Shown: positions 32,160 to 42,019 of the stretch, one piece after another
How the letters are laid out: each line of letters opens with the position of its first letter
How positions within the stretch are numbered: position 1 is the first letter of the stretch
Assembly: GCF_900113685.1 (NCBI RefSeq)
Contig: NZ_FOQG01000004.1
Span: 110,479 to 174,478, forward strand
Length of the DNA: 64,000 nucleotides
Reading direction: 5' to 3'
Source: Nocardioides psychrotolerans
GTDB taxonomy: Bacteria > Actinomycetota > Actinomycetes > Propionibacteriales > Nocardioidaceae
Translations under genes and position numbers: made by a program
Notes under the pieces: model-generated
Seen by the model: the letters and a program-made list of their open reading frames with translations, nothing else
What the model was told of the DNA's origin: nothing
The model's database searches: none

Positions 32160-33079
32160 TGCGCACCCAGCACCGAGACCGCTTCAGCCGTGGGCTCCGG
32201 GCGACCGTCCTGGGCTGCGTCCTCGCGGTCGCGGCGCTCGTGGTGCCCGACTCGACGGTCGCCACCACCCAGGTCGAGCTGGTCAAGATCGAGCGTGCGC
32301 AGGGGATCGACCTCGACCCCCAGCGGGTCTGGATCCTCGCCGTCGGCTCCGACGCGCGACCGGGGGAGGACATGCTGCGCACGCGTGGTGACGCCCTCCA
32401 GCTGATCGGGATCGACACCCAGACGGGGGCCGCCACCACGATCGGCGTGCCGCGCGACTCCTACGTCTCCATCCCGGGTGTCGGTTCCGACCGCATCAAC
32501 GCCGCGCTGTACTACGGCGGCCCCGAGCTGCTCGGCCGCGCGGTGGGTGACCTGATCGGCATCCAGCCGGAGTACGTGTTCGTCACCCGCTTCCCGTTCT
32601 TCGAAGACATGGTCGACGACATCGGTGGCATCGAGGTCCGCAACCCAGGCTACTTTTCCGACGAGAACCTCAAGCCCGACGGCTTCCAGGCCGGCAAGAT
32701 CCGGCTCGACGGCTACGGTGCCATGGCCTTCTCCCGCATCCGCAAGACGCTGCCGGGCGGCGACTTCGACCGCTCGGCCAACCAGCAACGGGTCCTGCGT
32801 GGCATCCAGGGCGCCATCCGCGCCCGCGCCGACGAGCCCGGCTTCATGGAGAGCGGTGTCATGACGGTCATGAAGAACCTGCACACCGACCTCCCGCCGA
32901 GCGAGCTCTTCCGCCTCGCCCAGGCCATCGCCCAGGTCGACCCCGCGAAGGTGACCGGCTGCGTCGTCCAGGGCGGGATCGGCGACATCGGCGGCGCCAG
33001 CGTCGTGCTGCCCTACGTCGACCAGGCCCGCAGCTACGGCGACCAGTCCCGCGACGATGCCACGATCGAGCGCTGCTGA
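32156..33079 (+). CDS. LytR-CpsA-Psr (LCP) family cell-envelope ligase-like protein
   Basis: 307 residues. An N-terminal membrane anchor/signal (ATVLGCVLAVAALVV, about residues 16-31) is followed by the LCP domain: WILAVGSDARPGEDMLRTRGDALQLIGIDTQTG, IGVPRDSYVSIPG, RINAALYYGG, and GYGAMAFSRIRKTLPGGDFDRSANQQRVL. The Arg and Asp residues that bind polyprenyl pyrophosphate in the family (R in SDAR, RxD in PRDS, DRSANQQ) are present. It probably transfers glycopolymers to peptidoglycan on the outer face of the membrane. Confidence 0.9.
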   Translation: MMRTQHRDRFSRGLRATVLGCVLAVAALVVPDSTVATTQVELVKIERAQGIDLDPQRVWILAVGSDARPGEDMLRTRGDALQLIGIDTQTGAATTIGVPRDSYVSIPGVGSDRINAALYYGGPELLGRAVGDLIGIQPEYVFVTRFPFFEDMVDDIGGIEVRNPGYFSDENLKPDGFQAGKIRLDGYGAMAFSRIRKTLPGGDFDRSANQQRVLRGIQGAIRARADEPGFMESGVMTVMKNLHTDLPPSELFRLAQAIAQVDPAKVTGCVVQGGIGDIGGASVVLPYVDQARSYGDQSRDDATIERC

Positions 33080-33314
33080 CGGCTTCGTTCGCCACGCGTT
33101 CCGCTCGCCGGCCACGATCGGCTCGAGCGGAGGGGTCTGGACCTGCCCCCGCCCGTCGGCAGCGCGGGGTGGTGCGGGGTGCGGCACGGGGTCCCTGGCG
33201 TGCGCAGGCCCGAGCCGCCTCCCCGGTCACCTCCCCGGTCACGTTGGGCGAGGGCGCGGGCTAGGTCCGGCCATGCCGATGACCCCGCCGGCGGCGGGGT
33301 GTGGGGCGGTGGAC
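33080..33314 (+). other. non-coding stretch after the LCP gene
   Basis: Nothing coding is recognised. CCCCGCC-GGC-GGCGGGG near 33283-33299 is a short GC hairpin that could act as a terminator. GC-rich low-information sequence otherwise. Confidence 0.4.
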
Positions 33315-33605
33315 TCAGGTCTCGCGCGGTAGTGCGGTGGGCGTCGTGATGGTGCCGGTGCCGTCGACGCGGAAGTAGTGCCGGTTGGGTGATCGCCACA
33401 CGTGGGTCGATGTCGCAGGACCTCGCGGGTCGGGTGCGCCTCGGGAACACGCAGTGGTGGCCGATCAGCTCACGTCGGCCCCGGGGACGCGCGGGGATCT
33501 CATCGGCCTTGACGTGGACATGGTCGGTCAGGTCGATGACCGGCGTCACCACCACCTGCACGTCGGGGCTGGCGCACCAGTCGCGGACGCGGACGGCCCA
33601 GATCG
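33315..33605 (-). pseudogene. remnant of a DUF222/HNH endonuclease
   Basis: On the minus strand the frame reads VRVRDWCASPDVQVVVTPVIDL... HVHVKADEIP, then CVFPRRTRPARSCDIDP, the start of the HNH motif. The rest of the HNH (expected DHxxP... NL... HHxxK) is deleted. A second frame then gives THVWRSPNRHYFRVDGT... LPRET and a stop at 33315-33317, the normal C-terminal tail of these proteins. It is thus a 5'-truncated, internally deleted and frameshifted copy of the abundant actinobacterial 13E12-repeat HNH family. Confidence 0.75.
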
Positions 33606-33656
33606 GGGACCTATGTTTTCGACCGGGCCGGCTCGACCACCGAGACGGCGAAATGA

Positions 33657-33691
33657 GACATCGGGACGGCCAGACAGGCCGTCCCGATGTC
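33657..33691 (-). terminator. 15-bp perfect hairpin, terminator of the choice-of-anchor P gene
   Basis: GACATCGGGACGGCC (33657-33671), loop AGACA, GGCCGTCCCGATGTC (33677-33691). It starts 22 bp beyond the minus-strand stop at 33713. There is no T-tract, as usual in actinobacteria. Confidence 0.65.
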
Positions 33692-33712
33692 GTGGTGCTC
33701 AGGTGCTACGGG

Positions 33713-35149
33713 TCAGTTATTTCCACCCAGGAAGCGGGCGGAGACCTGGTTCAGGTTGATGGTGGTTTCGACTGCCGGGATGGTGATGGCCAGGCCGTTC
33801 ACCTTCGTTCCGTAGAAGCTGCGCTCCTGCTCCACCAGCATCTTGATGATCCCGTCGCCGAAGTCGTAGCCACGGCCACGCTTGATGAGGCTGGTGACGT
33901 CCTCGCCGTTCACCAGGACCTTGGCGAAGGTCGTGGTCAGCTTGGTGCGGACGCGCTCACCGGGCTGGGTCGGGACCAGGGCGACCTTGGAGGTGAGTCC
34001 TTCGATCACGATGTCCAGCGTGTTGGGGACGTTGATGTTGACGCTACCGATGGTGGACGAGGTGAATCCCCGACCGCTCGTCCGGTCCTGCCTGCCGCTG
34101 TAGAGGTACTTGATGTCGCTCAGCGTAATGCCGAGCTGGTCGTTGATCAGGCTTGCCGACCCCGTCTCGATGCTGCGGGTCTTGCCGAAGGTGCCCTCGC
34201 AGGGAATGGAGCTCTGCGAGATGCCACCCAGGGAGACGAGGCCGCCGATGGCGCTGAGCTCCAGGGCCGACATGGTGGAGCGGAAGACGCCGGCGGGAAC
34301 GGGGCGGCTGATGCGGCTGCTGGCGCGGCCGAGCTGGAGCACGGTCTCCTCGCCGGTGGCGTCCACGAGGAGCTTCAGGGCGTAGGCCTCTGACGAGGCG
34401 AAGTTCTTGCCGACGCGGGGATTCTCGGTGCCGAGGCTGATGGCGCCCAGGCCCGGGATGGTGATGGTGCCGACGGAGCTCAGAACGTCGACCAGGGTGG
34501 CAACGGGCACGTTCACGAGCTCGAAGACCTGGTCTGCGGGGACGCCAAGGGCGTCGAAGAGGGTGTTGAGCGTGTCCGAGATCGGGTTGCCCTCGGGCAG
34601 GTCCAGGCTCAGGCCGCGGTAGCCGAAGGAGCTGTCAGACTTGAAGGCGCCCTTTCCGCCGTTTGCCTTGGCATCGAAGAACGAGTCGGCGACGGACTGC
34701 AGTCCCTCCACCTTCAGAACCGGGGTAGGCACGCCGGCGATCTCGCCGCCCAGGGCGATGTCGGCCACGGTGTTGACCGCACGAACGCCGTTGATCCCCT
34801 TGGCGGCGTTGCGGTAGGTGTTGCTGGTGCTCGTCGAGGCAGCGACCTTGATCAGGTCGTTGCCGATCGCGAGGGGGACCGAGACGATGGAGGGCTGGGC
34901 CTTATCGACGCCGACCTTGCGGGTGCAGGGCATCTGGAGGTTGGCGTCACGGAGCGTGCGGAGCTCGACGTTGTTGACGCGGACCTTGGTGCCGAAGACG
35001 CTGGCCTTGTAGCCGAAGTTCGTGACAGCAGTCTTGGCGGCGGCGGCGTCGGACGGCGCAGCGACGGCGGGGAGCGTGGTGAGGCTGGCACTCAGCCCCG
35101 CGGCGCAGGCGGCCGCGACGGCCACCGACCTGACGATCGAACTCTTCAT
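33713..35149 (-). CDS. secreted choice-of-anchor P family protein
   Basis: 478 residues from ATG at 35149, chosen because AGGAG lies upstream and a Sec signal peptide follows (MKSSIVRSVAVAAACAAGLSASLTTLPAVAA, cleavage after AVAA). The frame extends to 35209 without a signal. The mature protein starts FGYKASVFGTKVRVNNVELRTL, a pattern of the choice-of-anchor P family, and repeats beta-rich segments of the form (G)VRAVNTVADIALGGEI. No enzymatic motif or C-terminal sorting signal is visible. It is probably a surface or secreted structural protein; function unknown. Confidence 0.75.
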   Translation of the reverse strand: MKSSIVRSVAVAAACAAGLSASLTTLPAVAAPSDAAAAKTAVTNFGYKASVFGTKVRVNNVELRTLRDANLQMPCTRKVGVDKAQPSIVSVPLAIGNDLIKVAASTSTSNTYRNAAKGINGVRAVNTVADIALGGEIAGVPTPVLKVEGLQSVADSFFDAKANGGKGAFKSDSSFGYRGLSLDLPEGNPISDTLNTLFDALGVPADQVFELVNVPVATLVDVLSSVGTITIPGLGAISLGTENPRVGKNFASSEAYALKLLVDATGEETVLQLGRASSRISRPVPAGVFRSTMSALELSAIGGLVSLGGISQSSIPCEGTFGKTRSIETGSASLINDQLGITLSDIKYLYSGRQDRTSGRGFTSSTIGSVNINVPNTLDIVIEGLTSKVALVPTQPGERVRTKLTTTFAKVLVNGEDVTSLIKRGRGYDFGDGIIKMLVEQERSFYGTKVNGLAITIPAVETTINLNQVSARFLGGNN

Positions 35150-35348
35150 GCGAATACTCCTATGGGGATGGCGAGGCGAGGGCACGGCCGAGTCCGCTCG
35201 ACCCCTCAACGGGCGACGGGGTGGGAGGTTATAGACACATCTAGACCACTAGGGGAGGGCGGTTAAGCATGTCGCTCATCATGACGGGCAATCGACCCGC
35301 CGTCCGGGTTTTAGGGAGACCTCGCACGGGTCGGTAAGGTCCCGCTGC

Positions 35349-37454
35349 GTGCAGGTGCATTTTCGGCAGGACATCCAAGGGCTCCGAGCCGTTGCGGTGA
35401 CCCTGGTGGCCCTCGACCACGCCGCCATCGGCCCCTTCCACGGTGGTTTCGTGGGGGTCGACGTCTTCTTCGTCATCTCCGGCTACCTGATCACCTCGCT
35501 GCTGCTGCGCGAGGCGGACCGGTCCGGCACGGTTTCGCTCTCGAGCTTCTACGCCCGACGTGCTCGCCGGATCTTACCCGCGGCCCTGCTGGTCACGCTG
35601 GTCACGATCGTGCTCTCCGTGCTCTTCCTCGACGGCGCCCGTGCGCTGGCCGTGGGGGAGCAGGCCATCTGGGTGACCTTCTTCGCGGCTAACATCAAGT
35701 TCGCCTCCGACCAGACCGACTACTTCGCCCAGGGCGAGCCCGTCTCCCCGCTCCAGCACTACTGGTCGCTGGCGGTGGAGGAGCAGTTCTACCTGCTCTG
35801 GCCGCTGATCCTGATCGCGGCGCTGGCGCTGCTGTCCCGACGCGTCGGGGGGCCGCGCAAGGCCGCAGCCCTGGTGCTCGGGGCCGTCGTCGTCGCGTCC
35901 TTCGCCTGGTCGTTGCACCTCACTGCGACCAACCCGCTGGCCGCCTACTTCTCGACTCCCGCGCGGGCCTACGAGCTCGCGCTGGGTGCGCTCGCCGCGG
36001 CCGGTACGCCGTACCTCTCACGACTGAGGGTCATCGCGATGCCATTCCTGCTCGCCCTCGGGTCGTGGGTCGGGGTCGGGCTCATCGCCTGGTCGGCGCT
36101 CGTGTTCACCGAGGCCACGCCGTTCCCCGGCTCGGCCGCGGCCGTCCCGACGATCGGCACAGCACTGCTGCTCCTGGGCGGTCTAGAGCGGGTCGCGGCC
36201 TGGGGACCCCAGAAGGCGCTCTCGGTGCTCCCGATGCGCGTGGTGGGGGACTGGTCCTACTCGTTCTACCTCTGGCACTGGCCGCTGATCATTGTGGCCG
36301 ACTACCAGTTCGGGGACATCTCGGGCCTGCGCGGCGGCGCCGTCCTCCTCGTGGCCCTGGCGCTCAGCGCCGCCACCTACATCTGGGTCGAGACGCCGTT
36401 CCGGACGAAGAAGGTGTGGAGCGTCGGGAAGACCCGTGCGCTGCTCCTCTACCCCGCGACGGTCCTGATCGTGCTGCCCTCGGTCGCGGTCGCCAACCAC
36501 GTCGTGCGCGCCGGCTCCGACGACGGTGGTGCGGCGATCTCCCTGACCAACTACGGCCAGGACCCCTCCGACCCGCCGGCCCGGTTCGACGACGACCCCT
36601 TCGTCGCCCTCGTCGAGGCATCGGTCCTGGCCGCGGAGAACGAGATGCCGATGCCCGGCGACCTCCAGCCCAACCCGCTCGACCTCCAGGAGAGCACCGC
36701 CTCGCTCGGCGACTGCGAGTACATCGATATCGAGACCGAGGATCTCGAGCTGTGCCCTCGGGGCGACGTCGAGAGCGACCAGGTCATGGTCCTCATGGGC
36801 GATAGCCATGCCCGGCAGTGGGTTCCGGCGCTCGACGCGATCGCCGAAGACCAGGGCTACGTCTTCTACGCTCTCGTGCGCAACGGCTGCCCGTCGGTCG
36901 ACCAGACGCCGGTGACCACCTCGGGAGGGGCGAGCGTCGGCTGCGAGGAGTTCCAGGACTGGGCCTTCGACTCCATCGACGAGCTGCAGCCCGACCTGAC
37001 CGTTCTCGCGACCGACGCCAACGAGCGCGGCTTCGTCGTGGACGGCGAGACGATCGACGACAACGACTCCCTCGTGGCCCTGATGGAGTCCGGCATGGAG
37101 GCGACCATCGACCGGGTGATGCCGTCGAGCGGCCAGACGGTCGTGATCGGCGACCCGCCCATCCACCGCACCAGCCCGATCGACTGCCTCACCCGGGACG
37201 ACCCGACCCTGCTCGGCTGCCTCTCCGCTCCGGAGTCGCGTTCGGAGCGGATGACGCGTGCCACCAAGCGCGCCGCCGAAGCCACGGGAGCGGAGTTCAT
37301 CATCACGCGTCCGTGGTTCTGCGTGGAGGACAAGTGCCCCACGGTCGTGGGTCGGATGGTGACGCACCGCGACGTCGAGCACATCACCGTGGAGTACTCG
37401 ACCTACCTCGCGCCGAAGCTGGCGGAGAAGATGGAGCTCGACTTCACGGGCTGA
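35349..37454 (+). CDS. OafA-type acyltransferase with SGNH hydrolase domain
   Basis: 701 residues from GTG at 35349. N-terminal acyltransferase-3 domain with about ten membrane helices: RQDIQGLRAVAVTLVALDHA with the catalytic His near residue 24, FVGVDVFFVISGYLITSLLL, FYARRARRILPA, HYWSLAVEEQFYLLWPL. The extracytoplasmic C-terminal half (from about residue 400) is an SGNH-like domain with the nucleophile motif MGDSHARQWVPAL. This architecture O-acylates surface polysaccharide, peptidoglycan or lipids. Substrate unknown. It neighbours cell-envelope genes on the left. Confidence 0.9.
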   Translation: MQVHFRQDIQGLRAVAVTLVALDHAAIGPFHGGFVGVDVFFVISGYLITSLLLREADRSGTVSLSSFYARRARRILPAALLVTLVTIVLSVLFLDGARALAVGEQAIWVTFFAANIKFASDQTDYFAQGEPVSPLQHYWSLAVEEQFYLLWPLILIAALALLSRRVGGPRKAAALVLGAVVVASFAWSLHLTATNPLAAYFSTPARAYELALGALAAAGTPYLSRLRVIAMPFLLALGSWVGVGLIAWSALVFTEATPFPGSAAAVPTIGTALLLLGGLERVAAWGPQKALSVLPMRVVGDWSYSFYLWHWPLIIVADYQFGDISGLRGGAVLLVALALSAATYIWVETPFRTKKVWSVGKTRALLLYPATVLIVLPSVAVANHVVRAGSDDGGAAISLTNYGQDPSDPPARFDDDPFVALVEASVLAAENEMPMPGDLQPNPLDLQESTASLGDCEYIDIETEDLELCPRGDVESDQVMVLMGDSHARQWVPALDAIAEDQGYVFYALVRNGCPSVDQTPVTTSGGASVGCEEFQDWAFDSIDELQPDLTVLATDANERGFVVDGETIDDNDSLVALMESGMEATIDRVMPSSGQTVVIGDPPIHRTSPIDCLTRDDPTLLGCLSAPESRSERMTRATKRAAEATGAEFIITRPWFCVEDKCPTVVGRMVTHRDVEHITVEYSTYLAPKLAEKMELDFTG

Positions 37455-37481
37455 GCCGGTGGCGGTCGAGGTCTGTCTGGT

Positions 37482-37556
37482 TGGTACCCCCGGCAGGATT
37501 CGAACCTGCGCTTTCGCCTCCGGAGGGCGACGCTCTATCCCCTGAGCTACGGGGGC
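37482..37556 (-). tRNA. tRNA-Arg (CCG), CCA encoded
   Basis: 75 nt on the minus strand: acceptor GCCCCCG / CGGGGGT, D arm GCTC-AGGGGATA-GAGC, anticodon stem TCGCC / GGCGA with loop CTCCGGA (anticodon CCG, reading CGG), T arm GCAGG-TTCGAAT-CCTGC, discriminator A and encoded CCA. It lies 87 bp upstream of argS on the opposite strand. Confidence 0.95.
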
Positions 37557-37643
37557 CCGGGGTGCGGGTCGACCTTACAGGCGCCGGTGTCCGAGGGTGA
37601 AACCGGTTCGGAGTCCACGCTGCCCCGCCGATAGGCTGGACCG

Positions 37644-39308
37644 GTGACTCCTGAGCAGCTCTCCACCGCGATCGTCGATGTCCTGACGACCCTGTCCACC
37701 ACGGGTGAGGTCACCCTGCCGGACGGTGTCCCGACGACGGTCACGGTGGAGCGACCCCGCCAGAAGGGGCACGGCGACTACGCCACCAACGTGGCCATGC
37801 GGCTCGCCAAGTCGGCCGGCATGAACCCGCGCGCGTTCGCCGAGCTCGTCAAGGGTGGGCTCGAGGCCGTCGACGGCATTGCCGAGGTCGAGGTGGCCGG
37901 CCCCGGTTTCCTCAACGTCACCGTCGCCGCCGGCGCCCAGGGCCTCGTCGCGCAGCAGGTCGTCGCCGCCGGCGCGTCGTACGGCGCCTCGGACGCGTTC
38001 GCCGGCGAGAAGATCAACCTCGAGTTCGTGTCGGCCAACCCCACGGGGCCGCTCCACATCGGTGGTGTGCGCTGGGCCGCCGTCGGTGACGCACTCGGCC
38101 GGATCTTCACCCTGACCGGCGCCGAGGTGACGCGGGAGTACTACTTCAACGACCACGGCGCCCAGATCGACCGCTTCAGCCGCTCGCTGCTGGCGAGCGC
38201 GAAGGGCGAGCCGGCCCCGGAGGACGGCTACGGCGGTCAGTACATCCACGACATCGCCCGCGCCGTCCTCGAGAAGACGCCTGACGCGCTCGACCGGTCG
38301 CCCGAGGACTCCCTCGAGACCTTCCGCCAGGTCGGCGTCGACATGATGTTCGCCGAGATCAAGCAGAGCCTGCACGACTTCGGCGTCGACTTCGACGTCT
38401 ACTTCCACGAGGACGACCTGCACAGGAGCGGAGCGGTTGCTCGGGCCGTCGAGCGACTCACGGCGCTCGGCAGCACCTACGAGAAGGACGGCGCCACCTG
38501 GCTCGCCACCGAGAAGTACGGCGACGACAAGGACCGGGTCATCATCAAGTCCGATGGCGAGGGTGCCTATCTCTCCGGCGACCTGGCCTACTACCTCGAC
38601 AAGCGCGAGCGCGGCTTCGACCGCTGCTTCATCATGCTCGGCGCCGACCATCACGGCTACGTCTCGCGGATGATGGCGATGTGCGCCGCCTTCGGCGACA
38701 AACCGCACGAGAACCTCGAGATCCTCATCGGGCAGATGGTCAACCTCCTCCAGGACGGCGAGCCGCTGCGGATGTCGAAGCGGGCGGGCACCGTGGTGAC
38801 GATCGACGACCTCGTCGACGCGATCGGCGTCGACGCAGCCCGCTATGCACTCGCCCGCTACAGCAGCGACTCCAACATCGACCTGGACCTCGGCCTGTGG
38901 ACCAAGGCAGCCGGCGAGAACCCGGTCTTCTACGTCCAGTACGTTGCGGCGCGGACCTGGCGCCTGCTTCACAACGGCGCCGACCTCGGCGTCCTGCCGG
39001 CGTCCGAGGGCTTCGACCCGAGCCTGCTCTCCGACGAGAAGGAGGGCGACCTGCTGCGCGCGCTCGCGGACTTCCCTCGCGTCGTGACCGCCGCCGCCGA
39101 GCTGCGCGAGCCGCACCGGGTGGCACGCTACCTCGAGGACACGGCCGGCTCCTTCCACCGTTTCTACGACAGCTGCCCGGTCCTGCCCAAGGGCGACGAG
39201 GAGCCGACCGAGCTTCACCGCGCCCGGTTGCTCCTCGTGCAGGCGACCCGGACGGTCTTCGAGAACGGCCTGGCGCTGCTCGGCGTCTCCGCGCCCGAGC
39301 GGATGTGA
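37644..39308 (+). CDS. argS: arginyl-tRNA synthetase
   Basis: 554 residues from GTG at 37644. Class I synthetase: N-terminal Add-1 domain ([22 protein letters not shown]), HIGH motif as [12 protein letters not shown] (about residues 128-139), editing-free insertion, KMSKS equivalent RMSKRAGT near residue 375 and DALR-type C-terminal helices ([13 protein letters not shown]... [10 protein letters not shown]). It charges tRNA-Arg in the cytoplasm. lysA starts 8 bp downstream, so transcription is probably shared. Confidence 0.97.
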   Translation: MTPEQLSTAIVDVLTTLSTTGEVTLPDGVPTTVTVERPRQKGHGDYATNVAMRLAKSAGMNPRAFAELVKGGLEAVDGIAEVEVAGPGFLNVTVAAGAQGLVAQQVVAAGASYGASDAFAGEKINLEFVSANPTGPLHIGGVRWAAVGDALGRIFTLTGAEVTREYYFNDHGAQIDRFSRSLLASAKGEPAPEDGYGGQYIHDIARAVLEKTPDALDRSPEDSLETFRQVGVDMMFAEIKQSLHDFGVDFDVYFHEDDLHRSGAVARAVERLTALGSTYEKDGATWLATEKYGDDKDRVIIKSDGEGAYLSGDLAYYLDKRERGFDRCFIMLGADHHGYVSRMMAMCAAFGDKPHENLEILIGQMVNLLQDGEPLRMSKRAGTVVTIDDLVDAIGVDAARYALARYSSDSNIDLDLGLWTKAAGENPVFYVQYVAARTWRLLHNGADLGVLPASEGFDPSLLSDEKEGDLLRALADFPRVVTAAAELREPHRVARYLEDTAGSFHRFYDSCPVLPKGDEEPTELHRARLLLVQATRTVFENGLALLGVSAPERM

Positions 39309-39315
39309 TCGGGCG

Positions 39316-40719
39316 ATGACGCACGAAGCAGGCTGGGCGCACGCTCCTGGTGCGCTCAAGCTCCCATCGTGGCTGCGCGAGCCTCCCGACCCCAACGAGC
39401 TGGTCCCGCTGCTGTGGTCCGGCACGACGCGCAAGGACGACGGTGACCTGGTCGTGGGAGGAGTGGCCCTCGCCGACCTCGCCGCGGAGTTCAACACCCC
39501 GGCCTACGTCCTCGACGAGGACGACTTCCGGGCCCGGGCGCGAGCCTTCCGGGACGCCTTCGCCGATTACGACGTCTACTACGCCGGCAAGGCGTTCCTC
39601 TGCACGACGATCGCCCGCTGGGTGGCCGAGGAGGGCCTGCGTCTCGACGTCTGCTCGCCCGGTGAGCTCACCGTCGCGCTGCGCGCCGGGGTCGATCCCG
39701 CCCACATCGGCTACCACGGCAACAACAAGTCCCGTCCGGAGCTCCGTCGCGCCGTCGACGCTGGCGTCGGGCGGATCATCGTCGACAGCTTCACCGAGAT
39801 CGAGCGGCTCGCCTCGGTCGCGGCCGACCTCGGCACGACGACAGCCGTCATGATCCGGGTGACGGCAGGCGTCGAGGCCCACACCCACGAATACATCGCG
39901 ACCGCCCACGAGGACCAGAAGTTCGGCTTCTCGATCACGTCCGGTGACGCCCTCGAGGCCGTACGACGGGTGGTCGCCGCCGAGGGGCTCGAGCTGCTCG
40001 GCCTGCACTCCCACATCGGCAGCCAGATCTTCGACTCCAGCGGCTTCGAGGTCGCGGCCCGACGGGTGCTCGCGCTGCACGCCAGGGTCGCGAGCGAGGT
40101 CGGGCTGACGATGCCCGAGATGGACCTCGGCGGCGGTTTCGGCATCGCCTACACCACGCAGGACGACCCGTCGGAGCCCGCGCAGCTGGCCGTCGAGATG
40201 AGCAAGATCGTCGAGCACGAGTGCCGCGCGCTGGGCATCGAGCAGCCCCGGCTCTCCATCGAGCCCGGTCGCGCGATCGTCGGCCCCTCGATGTGCACGG
40301 TCTACACCGTCGGCACGGTCAAGCCGGTGGCGCTGGACGGTGGCGCCGTGCGCACCTACGTCTCGGTCGACGGCGGGATGAGCGACAACATCCGCACCGC
40401 CCTCTACGACGCCGACTACTCGTGCACGCTCGCCTCGCGCGCCTCGCAGGCGCCGCCGATGCTGGCGCGCGTCGTCGGGATGCACTGCGAGGCCGGCGAC
40501 ATCGTCGTGAAGGACGAGTTCCTGCCGTCCGACCTGACGCCAGGTGATCTACTGGCGGTGCCCGGCACGGGTGCCTATTGCCGGTCCATGGCCTCCAACT
40601 ACAACCATGCGCTGCGGCCCCCGGTGATCGCGGTGAAGGACGGTGTCGCACGCGTGGTCGTGCGACGCGAGACGATCGAGGACCTGTTGGCGACGGATGT
40701 GGGTGCGGTAGATGGATAA
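39316..40719 (+). CDS. lysA: diaminopimelate decarboxylase
   Basis: 467 residues from ATG at 39316. PLP-dependent alanine-racemase-fold decarboxylase: PLP Lys in YYAGKAFLC, HGNNKS, LHSHIGSQI, GGGFGIAY, EPGRAIVGPS and the C-terminal SVDGGMSDNIRTALYDA and CEAGDIV motif with the substrate Cys. It makes L-lysine from meso-diaminopimelate, the last step of lysine synthesis. The stop overlaps the hom start by 8 bp. The four genes lysA-hom-thrC-thrB form one aspartate-family operon. Confidence 0.97.
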   Translation: MTHEAGWAHAPGALKLPSWLREPPDPNELVPLLWSGTTRKDDGDLVVGGVALADLAAEFNTPAYVLDEDDFRARARAFRDAFADYDVYYAGKAFLCTTIARWVAEEGLRLDVCSPGELTVALRAGVDPAHIGYHGNNKSRPELRRAVDAGVGRIIVDSFTEIERLASVAADLGTTTAVMIRVTAGVEAHTHEYIATAHEDQKFGFSITSGDALEAVRRVVAAEGLELLGLHSHIGSQIFDSSGFEVAARRVLALHARVASEVGLTMPEMDLGGGFGIAYTTQDDPSEPAQLAVEMSKIVEHECRALGIEQPRLSIEPGRAIVGPSMCTVYTVGTVKPVALDGGAVRTYVSVDGGMSDNIRTALYDADYSCTLASRASQAPPMLARVVGMHCEAGDIVVKDEFLPSDLTPGDLLAVPGTGAYCRSMASNYNHALRPPVIAVKDGVARVVVRRETIEDLLATDVGAVDG

Positions 40720-42019
40720 GCGGTCATTGCGGGTCGCGGTGCTGGGGTGCGGCTCGGTGGGCTCCCAGGTGGTGCGGCTGCTCCAGGAGCAGGCCACCGA
40801 CCTCGAGGCGCGCATCGGTGCGCGGATCGAGCTCGTCGGGGTCGCCGTACGACGGATCGACGCGACGCGCGACGTCGAGGTGCCCGATGGCCTGCTGACG
40901 ACCGACGCTGACGGGCTGGTGGCTCGCGACGACGTCGACCTGGTCATCGAGGTGATCGGTGGCATCGAGCCGGCCCGGTCGCTGATCCTGTCCGCGCTCG
41001 AGCACGGCGCCTCGGTGGTGACGGCCAACAAGGCCCTGCTCGCCGAGGACGGCCCGACGCTCTTCGAGGCGGCTGAGAAGGCCGGCCGCGACCTCTACTA
41101 CGAGGCCGCCGTCGCCGGTGCCATCCCGATCCTGCGGCCGCTTCGCGAGTCGCTCGCCGGTGACAAGGTCACCCGGGTGCTGGGCATCGTCAACGGCACC
41201 ACCAACTTCATCCTCGACAAGATGGACTCCTCGGGCGCCGGTTTCGCCGAGGCCCTCGAGGAAGCCCAGGAGCTGGGCTACGCCGAGGCCGACCCCACCG
41301 CCGACGTCGAGGGCTTCGACGCCGCAGCCAAGGCAGCGATCCTGGCCTCCCTGGCCTTCCACACCCGGGTGACCGCCTCCGACGTCTACCGCGAGGGCAT
41401 CTCGGAGGTCACAGCCGCCGACGTGCAGTCGGCCCGCGAGATGAACAGCGTCGTCAAGCTGTTGGCGATCTGCGAGCTCAGGGCGGTTGCGGGGGGAGAC
41501 GACGCGGTCGCCGTGCGCGTGCACCCCGCGATGATCCCGCGCTCGCACCCGCTCGCGAGTGTGCGTGAGGCCTACAACGCGGTCTTCGTCGAGTCCGAGG
41601 CGGCCGGCCAGCTGATGTTCTACGGCCCCGGTGCCGGCGGCGCGCCCACGGCCTCCGCCGTGCTCGGCGACCTCGTGACCGTGGCCCGCAACCACCTCGC
41701 CGGCACCCGCGGCGTGGGGGAGTCGGCCTACGCCGACCGCGCGGTGCTGGCCATGGGCGAGACCCGCACCCGCTACCACGTGGCCATCGACGTCGACGAC
41801 CGCGCGGGCGTGCTGGCCTCCGTGGCCCTCGCCTTCGCCGAGCACGACGTGTCGATCCAGACGGTGCGTCAGGAGGGTCGCGGTGACGACGCCCAGCTCG
41901 TCGTGGTCTCGCACGAGGCCACCGACGCCCAGCTCAGTGCCACGGTGGAGCACCTGCGAGGCATGGACAACGTCCGCGAGGTCACCTCGGTGATGCGGGT
42001 CGAGGGAGAGACCGAATGA
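40712..42019 (+). CDS. hom: homoserine dehydrogenase
   Basis: 435 residues from ATG at 40712. Rossmann motif [17 protein letters not shown] (about residues 8-24), catalytic domain with [24 protein letters not shown] and [23 protein letters not shown], and a C-terminal ACT domain ([33 protein letters not shown], about 352-420) for threonine feedback. It reduces aspartate semialdehyde to homoserine. Overlaps lysA upstream and thrC downstream (4 bp). Confidence 0.97.
   Translation: MDKRSLRVAVLGCGSVGSQVVRLLQEQATDLEARIGARIELVGVAVRRIDATRDVEVPDGLLTTDADGLVARDDVDLVIEVIGGIEPARSLILSALEHGASVVTANKALLAEDGPTLFEAAEKAGRDLYYEAAVAGAIPILRPLRESLAGDKVTRVLGIVNGTTNFILDKMDSSGAGFAEALEEAQELGYAEADPTADVEGFDAAAKAAILASLAFHTRVTASDVYREGISEVTAADVQSAREMNSVVKLLAICELRAVAGGDDAVAVRVHPAMIPRSHPLASVREAYNAVFVESEAAGQLMFYGPGAGGAPTASAVLGDLVTVARNHLAGTRGVGESAYADRAVLAMGETRTRYHVAIDVDDRAGVLASVALAFAEHDVSIQTVRQEGRGDDAQLVVVSHEATDAQLSATVEHLRGMDNVREVTSVMRVEGETE

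Noticed and set aside
37482..37556. tRNA-Arg as an attachment site of a mobile element
   Set aside because: No integrase is adjacent and no duplicated 3' end of the tRNA was seen; neighbours are core genes.
37575..39497. 640-codon open frame antisense to argS
   Set aside because: Overlaps a clear argS and the tRNA gene region; composition typical of an antisense shadow.
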